From JALYUM01 sp036688685 (GTDB lineage Bacteria > Pseudomonadota > Gammaproteobacteria > Burkholderiales > Burkholderiaceae_D), in NCBI RefSeq assembly GCF_036688685.1, contig NZ_JAQQPS010000013.1:1-64000 (forward strand): DNA of 64,000 bases, written 5' to 3'. Made by a program: the position numbers and the translations under genes. Shown piece after piece: positions 26,421 to 34,932 of the stretch. The stretch's first letter is position 1. Each line of letters begins with the position of its first letter. The notes beneath the pieces are model-generated. The model was not told the origin of the DNA. It did not search any database and was given only the letters and a program-made list of their open reading frames with translations.

Positions 26421-26755
26421 GCCAGAGGTGGTGCGCGCGACAGGAAGACAACGTTGGTGGACTTCTCCAGCGGCTGGGTGCACAGGATGATCAGCTGTTG
26501 CAGCTTCTCGGCAGCCAGGTCGAACTGGAAAATTTTGCCGGGCACGGCGAACGCCAGATCGGCAGCCGTCAGGCACAGGCCGCACAATTGTTCAATGGCA
26601 GTCGGCGCATCGGCACTGAGCGCGGCGCGATCCTGTGCAGCGGCGCCGGAATGCGCGGCAAGGCCGGCAAAGTGCGAGTACACGTGCGTCGACGCAACCT
26701 GCTGGGACATCAGCAGGAAGAATGCGATCAGCAGGGGTAGCAGGCGACGGGTCAT
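26417..26755 (-). CDS. Small exported CxxC protein (DUF2946-like)
   Basis: 112 residues from ATG 26755. An N-terminal signal sequence (RRLLPLLIAFFLLMSQQVAS) precedes a His/Ser-containing stretch and a CGLC pair (EQLCGLCLTAADLAF), then a C-terminal tail. Small DUF2946-type proteins of this design are often found beside copper or metal-linked TonB receptor genes; the family assignment is by resemblance only. It sits about 86 bases upstream of the ZnuD-like receptor gene in the same direction, so the two are likely cotranscribed. An in-frame extension to 26881 is not credible as it enters the neighbouring LysR gene. Confidence 0.55.
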   Translation of the reverse strand: MTRRLLPLLIAFFLLMSQQVASTHVYSHFAGLAAHSGAAAQDRAALSADAPTAIEQLCGLCLTAADLAFAVPGKIFQFDLAAEKLQQLIILCTQPLEKSTNVVFLSRAPPLA

Positions 26756-26811
26756 GCGGTGTTTGGTGGATGCGGTTGGGGCGTATTCTAACCGCACCGT
26801 TTCGCATTTGC

Positions 26812-27723
26812 CTAGCGCGACGCAGGCCCGTGCTGGAACAGCGCCGGCTGACTGTCGGCGTAGGTACGCAGCAAATCCCACACCAGGCGCACCCGGCGCA
26901 GGCGGTACAGGTCGGCAGGCGCCACCAGCCAGAACGCGCGTTCGGCATAAAAACCGTCGAGCACCTGCACCAGGCGGCCGTCGTGCGGCACCGCGTACGG
27001 AGGCGCCATCATCAAACCCATGCCCAGCGCGGCCGCTTCCAGTTGCCCGCTCATGCCGGAACAGCAGAGCCGCCGGCGTGGCGTAAAACCGAGTTCGTTC
27101 AAATAGCTCAATTCGCTGCTGGCCAGGCGGTCCTGCACATAATCGACGAAATCGTGCCGGACCAGGTCGCTTTGCTGCGTGATCGGCGGATGGCGCGCCA
27201 GATACGCCGGCGCCGCGTACAAATAAAACCGGAACGAGGCCAGCCGCGTGACCATGTAGCGGCCGGTGGTGGGCGGGTCGAGCATGACGCCCAGGTCGGC
27301 TTCGCGGTTGGCCAGATTGGCAAAGCGCGGCAGCGCCAGCAGATCGATCGACAAATCGGGATTATTTTCCAGCAAGCGCGCCATCAGCGGCGCCACCACG
27401 CGCACGCCGAACACTTCCGGCACGCCCAGCCGCACGACGCCGTGCGCGGCGACGTCGGCGCCTTTCACGTGCTCGGCCGCGGCCAGCGCCGCGCCTTCCA
27501 TGGCCTCGGCGTGCGGCCGCAGGGCCGCGCCCAGCTCGGTCAGTTCATAACCCTCGCGGCTGCGGTCGAACAGCGTCGTGCCCAGTTGCGCCTCGAGGCG
27601 GTCGATGCGGCGCGCCACCGTGGTGTGCTCGACCGCCAGGCGGCGCGCGGCGCTCGACAGCGTGCCGGCGCGCGCCAGCTCCAGAAAAAATCGCAGGTCG
27701 GTCCATTCAGGCAGGGTATTCAT
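26812..27723 (-). CDS. LysR-family transcriptional regulator
   Basis: A 303-residue regulator with an N-terminal winged helix-turn-helix (FFLELARAGTLSSAARRLAV then TTVARRIDRLEAQLG) and a C-terminal periplasmic-binding-like effector domain. It is divergent from the receptor/hydrolase/ABC operon that begins at 27993, the standard layout for a LysR protein controlling its neighbour. The 269-base gap between them holds palindromic TGTGCA-type sequences that may be its operators. The inducer is unknown. Confidence 0.88.
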   Translation of the reverse strand: MNTLPEWTDLRFFLELARAGTLSSAARRLAVEHTTVARRIDRLEAQLGTTLFDRSREGYELTELGAALRPHAEAMEGAALAAAEHVKGADVAAHGVVRLGVPEVFGVRVVAPLMARLLENNPDLSIDLLALPRFANLANREADLGVMLDPPTTGRYMVTRLASFRFYLYAAPAYLARHPPITQQSDLVRHDFVDYVQDRLASSELSYLNELGFTPRRRLCCSGMSGQLEAAALGMGLMMAPPYAVPHDGRLVQVLDGFYAERAFWLVAPADLYRLRRVRLVWDLLRTYADSQPALFQHGPASR

Positions 27724-27751
27724 CGAACATTTGCGTCATATCAAGAATGGC

Positions 27752-27773
27752 GAGTGTGCGCCGGTGCACACTC
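27752..27773. promoter_or_regulatory. Palindrome GAGTGTGC-N6-GCACACTC
   Basis: Perfect 8-bp arms at 27752-27759 and 27766-27773, about 30 bases upstream of the LysR start in the divergent control region. It shares the TGTGC/GCACA core with the palindrome at 27874-27889. Possible binding site for the LysR protein. Confidence 0.35.
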
Positions 27774-27873
27774 AGCCGCCACGGTTATCTGCACAAGGTT
27801 TGTTCCAGTGCAAATGTCCGTCGAAAGTGCGCATTCTCCCTGCATATTTTACGGTCGTGCATGAAAAAGGAGG

Positions 27874-27889
27874 TGTGCATAAATGCACA
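27874..27889. promoter_or_regulatory. Palindrome TGTGCAT-AA-ATGCACA
   Basis: Seven-base perfect arms around a two-base centre, about 105 bases before the receptor gene start. Further copies of the GTGCAT/TGCACA half-site occur nearby (27766, 27856). The site also covers the start codon of the short ORF at 27883, so binding here would block both. Confidence 0.35.
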
Positions 27890-28002
27890 GCAAGTGGGCG
27901 CGTGCTTGTCTTTCATCGCGCTGCGTTCCGGATCACACTCGTTGGCATGCGGCGACGCAGCGCTTGCCGACAATAAAAACCAGGAGACCCAAATGCATTT
28001 GA
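27883..28002 (+). CDS. Possible 39-residue leader ORF
   Basis: ATG 27883 is preceded by a near-ideal AAGGAGG at 9-10 bases, better than most starts in the window. The frame encodes a basic, Cys/His-containing peptide (MHSKWARACLSSRCV...) and ends with TGA at 28000-28002, overlapping the first codons of the receptor gene at 27993. This suggests a leader peptide coupled to receptor translation. No homologue is known to me, and chance cannot be excluded. Confidence 0.25.
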   Translation: MHSKWARACLSSRCVPDHTRWHAATQRLPTIKTRRPKCI

Positions 28003-30257
28003 CCAGGAAGAAGTCGGCGCTGCTCAAGCGCACCACATTTGCCTTGCTCGCGCTGTCGGGTGGGGCGCATGCACAAAGCACGGACACTGCGCCCGGCGCG
28101 AACGCCGCCGTCGAGTCGACGGAAATGCAGAAAGTCATCGTCACCGCGCGCCGCCGCGAAGAAACGCTGCAGGACGTGCCGGTCTCGGTCACCGCCATTT
28201 CCGCCGACCAGATCTCGAAACAGGGCATCCCCGACGTCACCGCGCTGGCCACGCAGCTGCCCAACACCACACTCAAAAGCTCGCGCGCCACCAACTCCAC
28301 GCTCACGGCATTTATTCGCGGCGTGGGCCAGGCCGACCCGCTGGCCGGCTTCGAGTCAGGCGTCGGCATCTACCTCGACGATGTCTACCTGGCCCGCCCG
28401 CAAGGCGCCGTGGCCGACATCTACGACGTCGAGCGCATCGAAGTGCTGCGCGGCCCGCAAGGCACGCTGTACGGCCGCAACACCATTGGCGGGGCCGTCA
28501 AATACGTCACGCGCAAGCTGTCCAACCAGCTCGACGTGCGCCTGAAGGGCACCTTCGGCAGCTACCGCCAGGCCGATGCCCAGCTCACCGCCAGCACGCC
28601 GTTGTCCGACACCGTCCGCATCGGCGGCGCCGTGGCCCGCTTTACCCGCGACGGCTTCGGCACCAACTTCGCAACCGGGCGCGACAATTACGACAAAAAG
28701 CTGACCGCGGCGCGCCTGTCGGCCGAATTCACGCCCACGCCCAGCCTGTTCATCCGCGTGGCTGGCGACATCACCGACGACGACTCCAATCCCAAAAATG
28801 GCCACCGCCTCATTGTCGGGCGCACCAGTGGCGCGCCGATCCTGCCGAACGTGTTCGACACCCAGGGCGAATTGACGAAAGCGCTCGGCGAAGACCAGGA
28901 AGTGCGCCAGCACGGCATCGCCGCCACGGTCGAGTACACCGTCAGCCCCACCCTGCTGTTCAAATCCATCACCGCCACGCGCCACGACAAATCGTTCGCG
29001 CCCATCGATTTCGATGCCCTGCCGGTGGTCGACTTCGAAGTCCCGGCCGTGTACACCAACCAGCAGTTTAGCCAGGAGTTCCAGCTTACCTACACCGGCG
29101 ACAAGCTGCAGGGCGTGGCCGGCATCTATTACATCGACGCCACCGCCTTCAACAAGTTCGACACCATCCTGGCCGGCGCGGTGCCCACCTCCACCTTCAC
29201 GTACGGCGACATTGGCACCCGTGCGTGGGCGGCGTTTGCCGACGGCAGCTACGCCGTCAACGATGCGTTCAGCGTGTCGCTCGGCGGCCGCTACACGGTC
29301 GACAAGCGCAGCGCCAGCATCCTGCGCCAAATCTATTTCGGCCAGCGCGGAACGCCGGAAATGGGCAACCCCGGCGCCGTGCTGTTTCGCACCGATACCG
29401 ACCTGCGCTCCGGCCTCGAGCGCGAAGACAAAAAATTCACGCCGCGTCTGGCGCTGGCCTACAAAATCAACGCCCAGCAAAACCTGTACGCCTCGTATGC
29501 ACAAGGCTTCAAGGGCGGCGGCTTCGATCCGCGCCTGAACGTGGTCGGCACCCGCATCCCACTGGCGCAGGCGCGCGCCGGCTATTCGCCCGAAACCATC
29601 AAGACGTTCGAACTGGGCCTGAAATCGTCCTACCTGAACCAGCGCTTCATGACCAATATCGCCCTGTTCCACAGCGACTACAAGGATGTGCAGATTCCCG
29701 GCTCGGTGGCCATCGACACCAACGGCGACGGCATCGACGACAGCTTCGCCGGCGTCACCACCAATGCCGGCAAGGCCAAGATCAAGGGGTTTGAACTCGA
29801 AGCAATGGGACGTGTCACGCCGCAGTTCAGTGTCTCGGGCATGTACAGCATCATCGACGCCAAGTACAACGAGTACATCGTCAATGGCGTGAACGTGGCA
29901 GCGCAACGCGTGTTCCAGAATACGCCAATGCACTCGTCGAACCTGCGCGGCACCTACGAAATTCCGTTGGCGACCGGGCGCGTGGCCCTGATCGGCGCCG
30001 TCTCGTACAAGGGCGCCACCAACCAGTTCGAGACCACGTCGATCCTCGACCAGGACAGTTACTACCTGGTCGACGCCAGCCTGGTCTGGACGCGCACGGA
30101 CGGCAAACTGCGCGCCGCCCTGCATGGCAAGAACCTCACCGACCGCCACTACAAAACCGCCGGCTACCTGTTTCCGACGCTGGGCAACGAAGGCGTACTG
30201 ACGGCGTTCTACGGCAATCCGCGCCAGCTGTCGGCCACCCTGGAATACCGGTTTTAA
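27993..30257 (+). CDS. TonB-dependent receptor
   Basis: A 754-residue outer-membrane receptor: signal peptide (LLKRTTFALLALSGGAHAQS), TonB box (MQKVIVTARRREETLQDVPV), plug (about 60-165) with VERIEVLRGPQGTLYGRNTI, and a barrel with terminal LEYRF. The start ATG 27993 has AGGAGA upstream. This class (RREETLQDVPVSVTA) imports varied substrates, including siderophores, polyphenols and oligosaccharides. It heads an operon with an alpha/beta hydrolase and a complete branched-chain-type ABC transporter, so its substrate is probably a small ester or amide that is cleaved and then taken across the inner membrane (inference). LysR-controlled from the divergent gene. Confidence 0.88.
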   Translation: MHLTRKKSALLKRTTFALLALSGGAHAQSTDTAPGANAAVESTEMQKVIVTARRREETLQDVPVSVTAISADQISKQGIPDVTALATQLPNTTLKSSRATNSTLTAFIRGVGQADPLAGFESGVGIYLDDVYLARPQGAVADIYDVERIEVLRGPQGTLYGRNTIGGAVKYVTRKLSNQLDVRLKGTFGSYRQADAQLTASTPLSDTVRIGGAVARFTRDGFGTNFATGRDNYDKKLTAARLSAEFTPTPSLFIRVAGDITDDDSNPKNGHRLIVGRTSGAPILPNVFDTQGELTKALGEDQEVRQHGIAATVEYTVSPTLLFKSITATRHDKSFAPIDFDALPVVDFEVPAVYTNQQFSQEFQLTYTGDKLQGVAGIYYIDATAFNKFDTILAGAVPTSTFTYGDIGTRAWAAFADGSYAVNDAFSVSLGGRYTVDKRSASILRQIYFGQRGTPEMGNPGAVLFRTDTDLRSGLEREDKKFTPRLALAYKINAQQNLYASYAQGFKGGGFDPRLNVVGTRIPLAQARAGYSPETIKTFELGLKSSYLNQRFMTNIALFHSDYKDVQIPGSVAIDTNGDGIDDSFAGVTTNAGKAKIKGFELEAMGRVTPQFSVSGMYSIIDAKYNEYIVNGVNVAAQRVFQNTPMHSSNLRGTYEIPLATGRVALIGAVSYKGATNQFETTSILDQDSYYLVDASLVWTRTDGKLRAALHGKNLTDRHYKTAGYLFPTLGNEGVLTAFYGNPRQLSATLEYRF

Positions 30258-30282
30258 ACGGCGTATTACAAGGAAAACCATC

Positions 30283-31155
30283 GTGTCCGTCTATGCGCAG
30301 CTGACCTACACCAGCGCCGATGGCCTGACGCTGGCGGCGCGCGACTATGCGGCCGCCAGCGGCCCGGCGCGCCTGCCCGTCATCTGCATCCATGGGCTCA
30401 CGCGCAATGCGGCCGACTTCGACGAGCTGGCCCCGCTGCTGGCGCGCCAGAGCCGGCGCGTGCTGGCACTGGACGTGCGCGGACGTGGGGAATCGGCGCG
30501 CGACCCGAATCCGGCCAACTACAACCCGGTCACCTACGCCGGCGACGTCGCCAGGCTGATGCACGACCTGGGGCTGGCGCGCGCCGTCTTCATCGGCACG
30601 TCGATGGGTGGACTCATCACCATGACGCTGGCGATGCGCAACCTGGACCTGGTGGCAGCGGCCGTGTTGAACGACATCGGCCCGGTGATGTCGCGCGCCG
30701 GACTGGCGCGCATCGCGGGCTATGCCGGCACAGCGCGCAACGTTGGCACGTGGGAAGAAGCGACCGCCTACGTCAAGGACATCAACCGGTGCGCCTTTCC
30801 CGCCAACGAAGACGCGGAATGGGACAAGTGGGCGCACCGGGCCTTTGCCCAGGAGCCCGGCGGCGCACTGGCGCTGCGCTACGACCCGCACGTTGCCGCC
30901 GGCCTGCAGGAAGGCAAGCTGCGGCCCACTTCGCTGATGGCGCGCCTGGCCTTCAAGCGCCTGTCGCGCCATCGCCCTACCCTGCTCATTCGCGGCACCC
31001 TGTCCGACCTGGTCGAAGAGCGCCAGGCCGATTACATGCGCCGCACCGCGCCCGGCATGCAGTACGCCGAAGTGCCGAATGTCGGCCACGCGCCAATGTT
31101 GACGGAGCCAGCCGCGCTCGCTGCATTGCAAGGCTTTCTGGCCCACGTTCCATAA
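30283..31155 (+). CDS. Alpha/beta hydrolase
   Basis: A 290-residue soluble hydrolase. It has an oxyanion region CIHGLTRNAADFDELA, nucleophile elbow GTSMGG (Ser near residue 108), an acid residue in the GTLSDLVEE loop, and catalytic His in VGHAPMLTEP. The start is GTG 30283 with AAGGA at 9 bases. No signal peptide, so it acts in the cytoplasm. It follows the receptor gene by 25 bases and precedes the ABC binding-protein gene by 16, so it likely breaks down the imported compound. Lactonase, esterase and C-C hydrolase activities are all possible for this fold. Confidence 0.8.
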   Translation: MSVYAQLTYTSADGLTLAARDYAAASGPARLPVICIHGLTRNAADFDELAPLLARQSRRVLALDVRGRGESARDPNPANYNPVTYAGDVARLMHDLGLARAVFIGTSMGGLITMTLAMRNLDLVAAAVLNDIGPVMSRAGLARIAGYAGTARNVGTWEEATAYVKDINRCAFPANEDAEWDKWAHRAFAQEPGGALALRYDPHVAAGLQEGKLRPTSLMARLAFKRLSRHRPTLLIRGTLSDLVEERQADYMRRTAPGMQYAEVPNVGHAPMLTEPAALAALQGFLAHVP

Positions 31156-31171
31156 AACAACTGGAGACTGC

Positions 31172-32359
31172 ATGAAACGTTTGTTCCCGATGGCCGCGCT
31201 ATCGTTCGCACTGATCCTCTCTGGCGCCGCCCATGGCGCCGGCCCGGACGTCAAAATCGCCCTCATCGCCGGCAAGACCGGCGCCCTGGAAGCGTATGCC
31301 CGCGAAACCGAAACAGGTTTCATGCTGGGCCTGGAATACCTCACCGGCGGCAAGATGGAAATCAATGGCCGCAAAATCAAGGTCATCGTCAAGGATGACC
31401 AGGGCAAGCCGGACCTGGGCCGCACCCTGCTGGCCGAAGCCTACGGCGACGACAAGGTCGACATCGCCGTTGGCACCACCTCGTCCGGCTCGGCGATCGC
31501 CATGCTGCCGGTGGCGAAGGAATATAAAAAGGTGCTGGTCATCGAACCCGCGGTGGCCGACGCCATTACCGGCGACAAGTGGAACCGCTACATCTTCCGC
31601 ACGGCGCGCAGTTCGATGCAGGACGCCATGGCCGCGGCCAGCACCTTGAAGGCCGGCAGCGTCGGCTTCCTGGCCCAGGATTACGCGTTCGGGCGCGACG
31701 CGGTCGCCGCTGGCAAAGAAGCGCTGGCCGCCACCGGCAGCAAGGCAAAGGTCGTCCACGAAGAATATGCACCGGCCAACACCACCGATTTCACGGCCCC
31801 GGCGCAGCGCCTGTTCGATGCCTTGAAGGACAAGCCGGAACCGCGCCTGCTGCAAATTGTCTGGGCCGGCCCCAACCCCATGAACAAGCTGGCCGACATG
31901 CAGCCTGCACGCTACGGCGTCACGCTCGCGCCAGGCGGCAATATCCTGCCGATCCTCAAAACCTGGAAGAGCTTCGCCGGCACCCAGGGCACCATCTATT
32001 ATTACTACGCCTTCCCGAAAAACAAAATGAACGACTGGCTGGTGGCCGAGCACCGCAAGCGTTTCAAGGCGCCGCCCGACATGTTCACCGCCGGCGGCTT
32101 TGCCGCGGCCAGCGCGGTGTTCACGGCGCTGGCGAAAGTACCCGACGCAAACAGTGAAAAACTGGTGGCGGCCATGGAGGGCATGAACTTCGACACCCCC
32201 AAAGGCAAAATGACGTTCCGCAAGGAAGACCACCAGGCCCTGCAGGCGATGTACCACTTCAAAATCAAGAAAGACCAGAAGGACGAGTGGGATTTACTGG
32301 AACTGGTGCGCGAAATTCCGCCGGCCGAAATGCCGCTGCCGGTGCGCAACAAGCGCTGA
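31172..32359 (+). CDS. ABC transporter substrate-binding protein (branched-chain amino acid/HAAT type)
   Basis: A 395-residue periplasmic binding protein, type 1 fold, of the Leu/Ile/Val-binding group. The signal peptide is MKRLFPMAALSFALILSGAA; the mature start VKIALIAGKTGALEAYARE and the later ADIAVGTTSSGSAIAMLPVA-like region are typical. Members of this group also bind aromatic acids, amides and urea, so the name of the ligand class should not be taken as proof of amino-acid transport. It is the first component of a five-gene ABC system that runs to 35990. Confidence 0.85.
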   Translation: MKRLFPMAALSFALILSGAAHGAGPDVKIALIAGKTGALEAYARETETGFMLGLEYLTGGKMEINGRKIKVIVKDDQGKPDLGRTLLAEAYGDDKVDIAVGTTSSGSAIAMLPVAKEYKKVLVIEPAVADAITGDKWNRYIFRTARSSMQDAMAAASTLKAGSVGFLAQDYAFGRDAVAAGKEALAATGSKAKVVHEEYAPANTTDFTAPAQRLFDALKDKPEPRLLQIVWAGPNPMNKLADMQPARYGVTLAPGGNILPILKTWKSFAGTQGTIYYYYAFPKNKMNDWLVAEHRKRFKAPPDMFTAGGFAAASAVFTALAKVPDANSEKLVAAMEGMNFDTPKGKMTFRKEDHQALQAMYHFKIKKDQKDEWDLLELVREIPPAEMPLPVRNKR

Positions 32360-32361
32360 CC

Positions 32362-33159
32362 ATGGCGGCCCAGCTACCCGCGCTGACGACACGCGCGCTG
32401 ACCATCCGCTTCGGCGGCCACGTCGCCGTGGATGCGGTCAGCGCCGAATTTTATCCCGGCACCCTGACCGTCATTGTCGGCCCGAACGGCGCCGGCAAGA
32501 CCACCTATTTCAATCTCATCTCCGGCCAGTTGGCGGCAACCAGCGGCAGCGTGCTGCTGGGCGGAGTCGACGTCACGCGCCTTGGGGCCGCGCGCCGCAC
32601 CACGCTCGGGATCGGCCGCGCTTTCCAGTTGACCAACCTGTTTCCCAACCTGACGGTGGCGGAAAACGTGCGCCTGGCGGTGCAGGCCCGGGCCGGCATC
32701 GGCATGCACATGTTCTCCGTCTGGTCGCGGCATCGGGACATCATCGATCGCGCCGACCATTACCTCGATCGGGTGGCGCTGGCCCCGCGCCGCGACGCGC
32801 GCGTGGCCACGCTGTCGCACGGCGACCAGCGCAAGCTCGAAGTGGCGATCCTGCTGGCGCTCGAACCAGCCGTCATGATGTTCGACGAACCCACCGCCGG
32901 CATGAGCGTCGATGACGTGCCCGTGGTGCTCGACCTGATCCACCAGGTCAAGCTGGAGCGCAACAAGACCGTGCTGCTGGTCGAGCACAAGATGGACGTG
33001 GTGCGCGCGCTGGCCGACCGCATCGTGGTGCTCCACAACGGCCAGCTGGTGGCCGACGGCGAACCGGCCACGGTGATGGCCTCGCCCATCGTGCAGGAAG
33101 CGTATTTGGGCAACGCCTTGGGGAATACCTTGGGCACGGGAGCGCTGGAAGATGCCTGA
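32362..33159 (+). CDS. ABC transporter ATP-binding protein, LivG-like
   Basis: A 265-residue ATPase with Walker A GPNGAGKTT (about residue 38), Q-loop region RAFQLTNLFPNLTV, signature LSHGDQRKLE and Walker B VMMFDEPTAGMS. The LivG-type insertion and end (EAYLGNAL) are present. Start ATG 32362, two bases after the stop of the binding-protein gene; the extension to 32287 is rejected. It works with the adjacent LivF-like ATPase and the two permeases on the cytoplasmic side. Overlaps the next gene by 8 bases. Confidence 0.9.
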   Translation: MAAQLPALTTRALTIRFGGHVAVDAVSAEFYPGTLTVIVGPNGAGKTTYFNLISGQLAATSGSVLLGGVDVTRLGAARRTTLGIGRAFQLTNLFPNLTVAENVRLAVQARAGIGMHMFSVWSRHRDIIDRADHYLDRVALAPRRDARVATLSHGDQRKLEVAILLALEPAVMMFDEPTAGMSVDDVPVVLDLIHQVKLERNKTVLLVEHKMDVVRALADRIVVLHNGQLVADGEPATVMASPIVQEAYLGNALGNTLGTGALEDA

Positions 33160-33892
33160 ATCGACATCCAACGGCGCCCTCCTCACGCTTGCTGGCGTGC
33201 ACACGCACATCGGCCAGTACCACATCCTGCAAGGCGTCGACCTGGCGGTGCCACGCGGCGGCCTGACGGTACTATTAGGACGCAACGGCGCCGGCAAGAC
33301 GACCACCTTGCGGACCATCATGGGCCTGTGGCGCGCCAGCGCGGGCACCATCCATTTCGACGGGCGCGACATCACCCAACTGGCCACGCCCGACATTGCG
33401 CGCGCCGGCATCGCCTACGTGCCCGAAAGCATGGCCATTTTTTCGGATTTGACGGTGCACGAAAACCTGCTGCTGGCGGCGCGTGCCGGCCCGCTGGATA
33501 TGGCCAGGGTCGACTGGATCTGCGGCTTCTTTCCGGCCCTGAAGAAATTCTGGCACTACCCGGCCGGCAACCTGTCGGGCGGGCAAAAGCAGATGGTGGC
33601 CATTGCGCGCGCGATCGTCGAGCCGCGCCAACTCATCCTGATCGACGAGCCCACCAAGGGCCTGGCGCCGGCCATCGTCAACAGCCTGGCCACCGCCTTG
33701 CGCGAGCTGAAAACCAGCGCCACCACCATCCTGCTGGTCGAGCAGAATTTCGCCTTCGTGCGCGCACTGGGCGATGACGTCAACGTCATGGACGACGGCC
33801 GCGTACGCCATACCGGCAGCATGGCCAGCCTCGCGCAAGACGAGGCGCTGCAGCAGCGCCTGCTCGGCCTGGCGCTGGCCGCCCACCAATAA
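33152..33892 (+). CDS. ABC transporter ATP-binding protein, LivF-like
   Basis: A 246-residue second ATPase of the system. Walker A is GRNGAGKTT, followed by the LivF-type segment GIAYVPESMAIFSDLTVHEN, signature LSGGQKQMV and Walker B LILIDEPTKGLAP with the H-loop replaced by VEQN, as usual for LivF. It overlaps the LivG-like gene by 8 bases and the permease gene follows after 8. The pairing of both ATPases is typical for branched-chain-type transporters. Confidence 0.9.
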   Translation: MPESTSNGALLTLAGVHTHIGQYHILQGVDLAVPRGGLTVLLGRNGAGKTTTLRTIMGLWRASAGTIHFDGRDITQLATPDIARAGIAYVPESMAIFSDLTVHENLLLAARAGPLDMARVDWICGFFPALKKFWHYPAGNLSGGQKQMVAIARAIVEPRQLILIDEPTKGLAPAIVNSLATALRELKTSATTILLVEQNFAFVRALGDDVNVMDDGRVRHTGSMASLAQDEALQQRLLGLALAAHQ

Positions 33893-33900
33893 GGAGATCC

Positions 33901-34932
33901 ATGAACGCCCTTATCCAACCCGTCCCTGCCACGCACGCGTCCGAGCCGCTCGCTGCCGCCCCGCGCGATATGGCGCCCCTGCTGCTGGTGCCGGTGCTGG
34001 CGCTGGCCATGCTGCCGCTGGTGGGCAGCTTTCCGACCTGGATCACGCTCACCGTGGCCGGCCTGGCCATGGGCATGATGCTGTTCATCATGGCCAGCGG
34101 CCTGACGCTGGTATTCGGGCTGATGGACGTACTCAATTTCGGCCATGGCGCCTTCGTCTCGGTTGGCGCATTCACGGCGACATTGGTCCTGCTTCCCATG
34201 CGCGGCTGGATGGATGCCGATTCGCTCGGGCTCAATCTTGCCGCGCTGGGACTGGCGGTCCTGCTGGCGATGGCGGTCACAGCCCTGCTCGGCTGGGCAT
34301 TCGAGCGCATCGTCATCATGCCGGTCTACGGCCAGCATTTAAAACAGATCCTGATCACGATGGGCGCCATGATCGTCGTTGAGCAATTGATCAACGTCAT
34401 CTGGGGCGCCGAGCAGATCCCGCTGCCACTCCCTTCCGGCATGCGCGGCGCGATCTTCATCGGCGACGCGGCCATCGAAAAATACCGGCTGCTGGCGGTG
34501 GTGGTCGGCCTGCTCGTCTTCGCCGCCATGTTCCTGGTGCTGAACCGCACCCGTATCGGCCTGTTGATCCGCGCCGGCGTGGAAAACCGCGACATGGTCG
34601 AAGCGCTCGGCTACCGCGTGCGGCGCCTGTTCGTGGCCGTGTTCGCGGCCGGCTCGGCGCTGGCAGGCCTGGGCGGCGTCCTCTGGGGGCTGTACAAGGA
34701 AACCCTCAGCGCTGCCATGGGCGGCGAGATGATGGTGATGATTTTTATCGTCATCATCATCGGCGGCCTGGGTTCGGTGGGCGGCTGTTTCATTGGCGCC
34801 ATCCTGATGGCGCTGGTAACCAATTACGCCGGCTTCCTGGCGCCGAAATTCGCGCTGGTCTCGCATATCGTGCTGATGATCGCCATCCTGCTGTGGCGCC
34901 CCAGCGGACTGTACACGAAGGCGAGGACCTGA
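33901..34932 (+). CDS. Branched-chain-type ABC permease, LivH-like
   Basis: A 343-residue inner-membrane permease with about nine hydrophobic segments and the EAA-like loop (EALGYRVRRLFVAVFAAGSA, preceded by RIGLLIRAGVEN). Start ATG 33901 follows AAGGAG directly. The short N-terminal extension rich in Ala/Pro (about 20 residues before the first helix) is unremarkable. It forms the channel with the LivM-like protein; the genes overlap by one base (TGATG). Confidence 0.9.
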   Translation: MNALIQPVPATHASEPLAAAPRDMAPLLLVPVLALAMLPLVGSFPTWITLTVAGLAMGMMLFIMASGLTLVFGLMDVLNFGHGAFVSVGAFTATLVLLPMRGWMDADSLGLNLAALGLAVLLAMAVTALLGWAFERIVIMPVYGQHLKQILITMGAMIVVEQLINVIWGAEQIPLPLPSGMRGAIFIGDAAIEKYRLLAVVVGLLVFAAMFLVLNRTRIGLLIRAGVENRDMVEALGYRVRRLFVAVFAAGSALAGLGGVLWGLYKETLSAAMGGEMMVMIFIVIIIGGLGSVGGCFIGAILMALVTNYAGFLAPKFALVSHIVLMIAILLWRPSGLYTKART

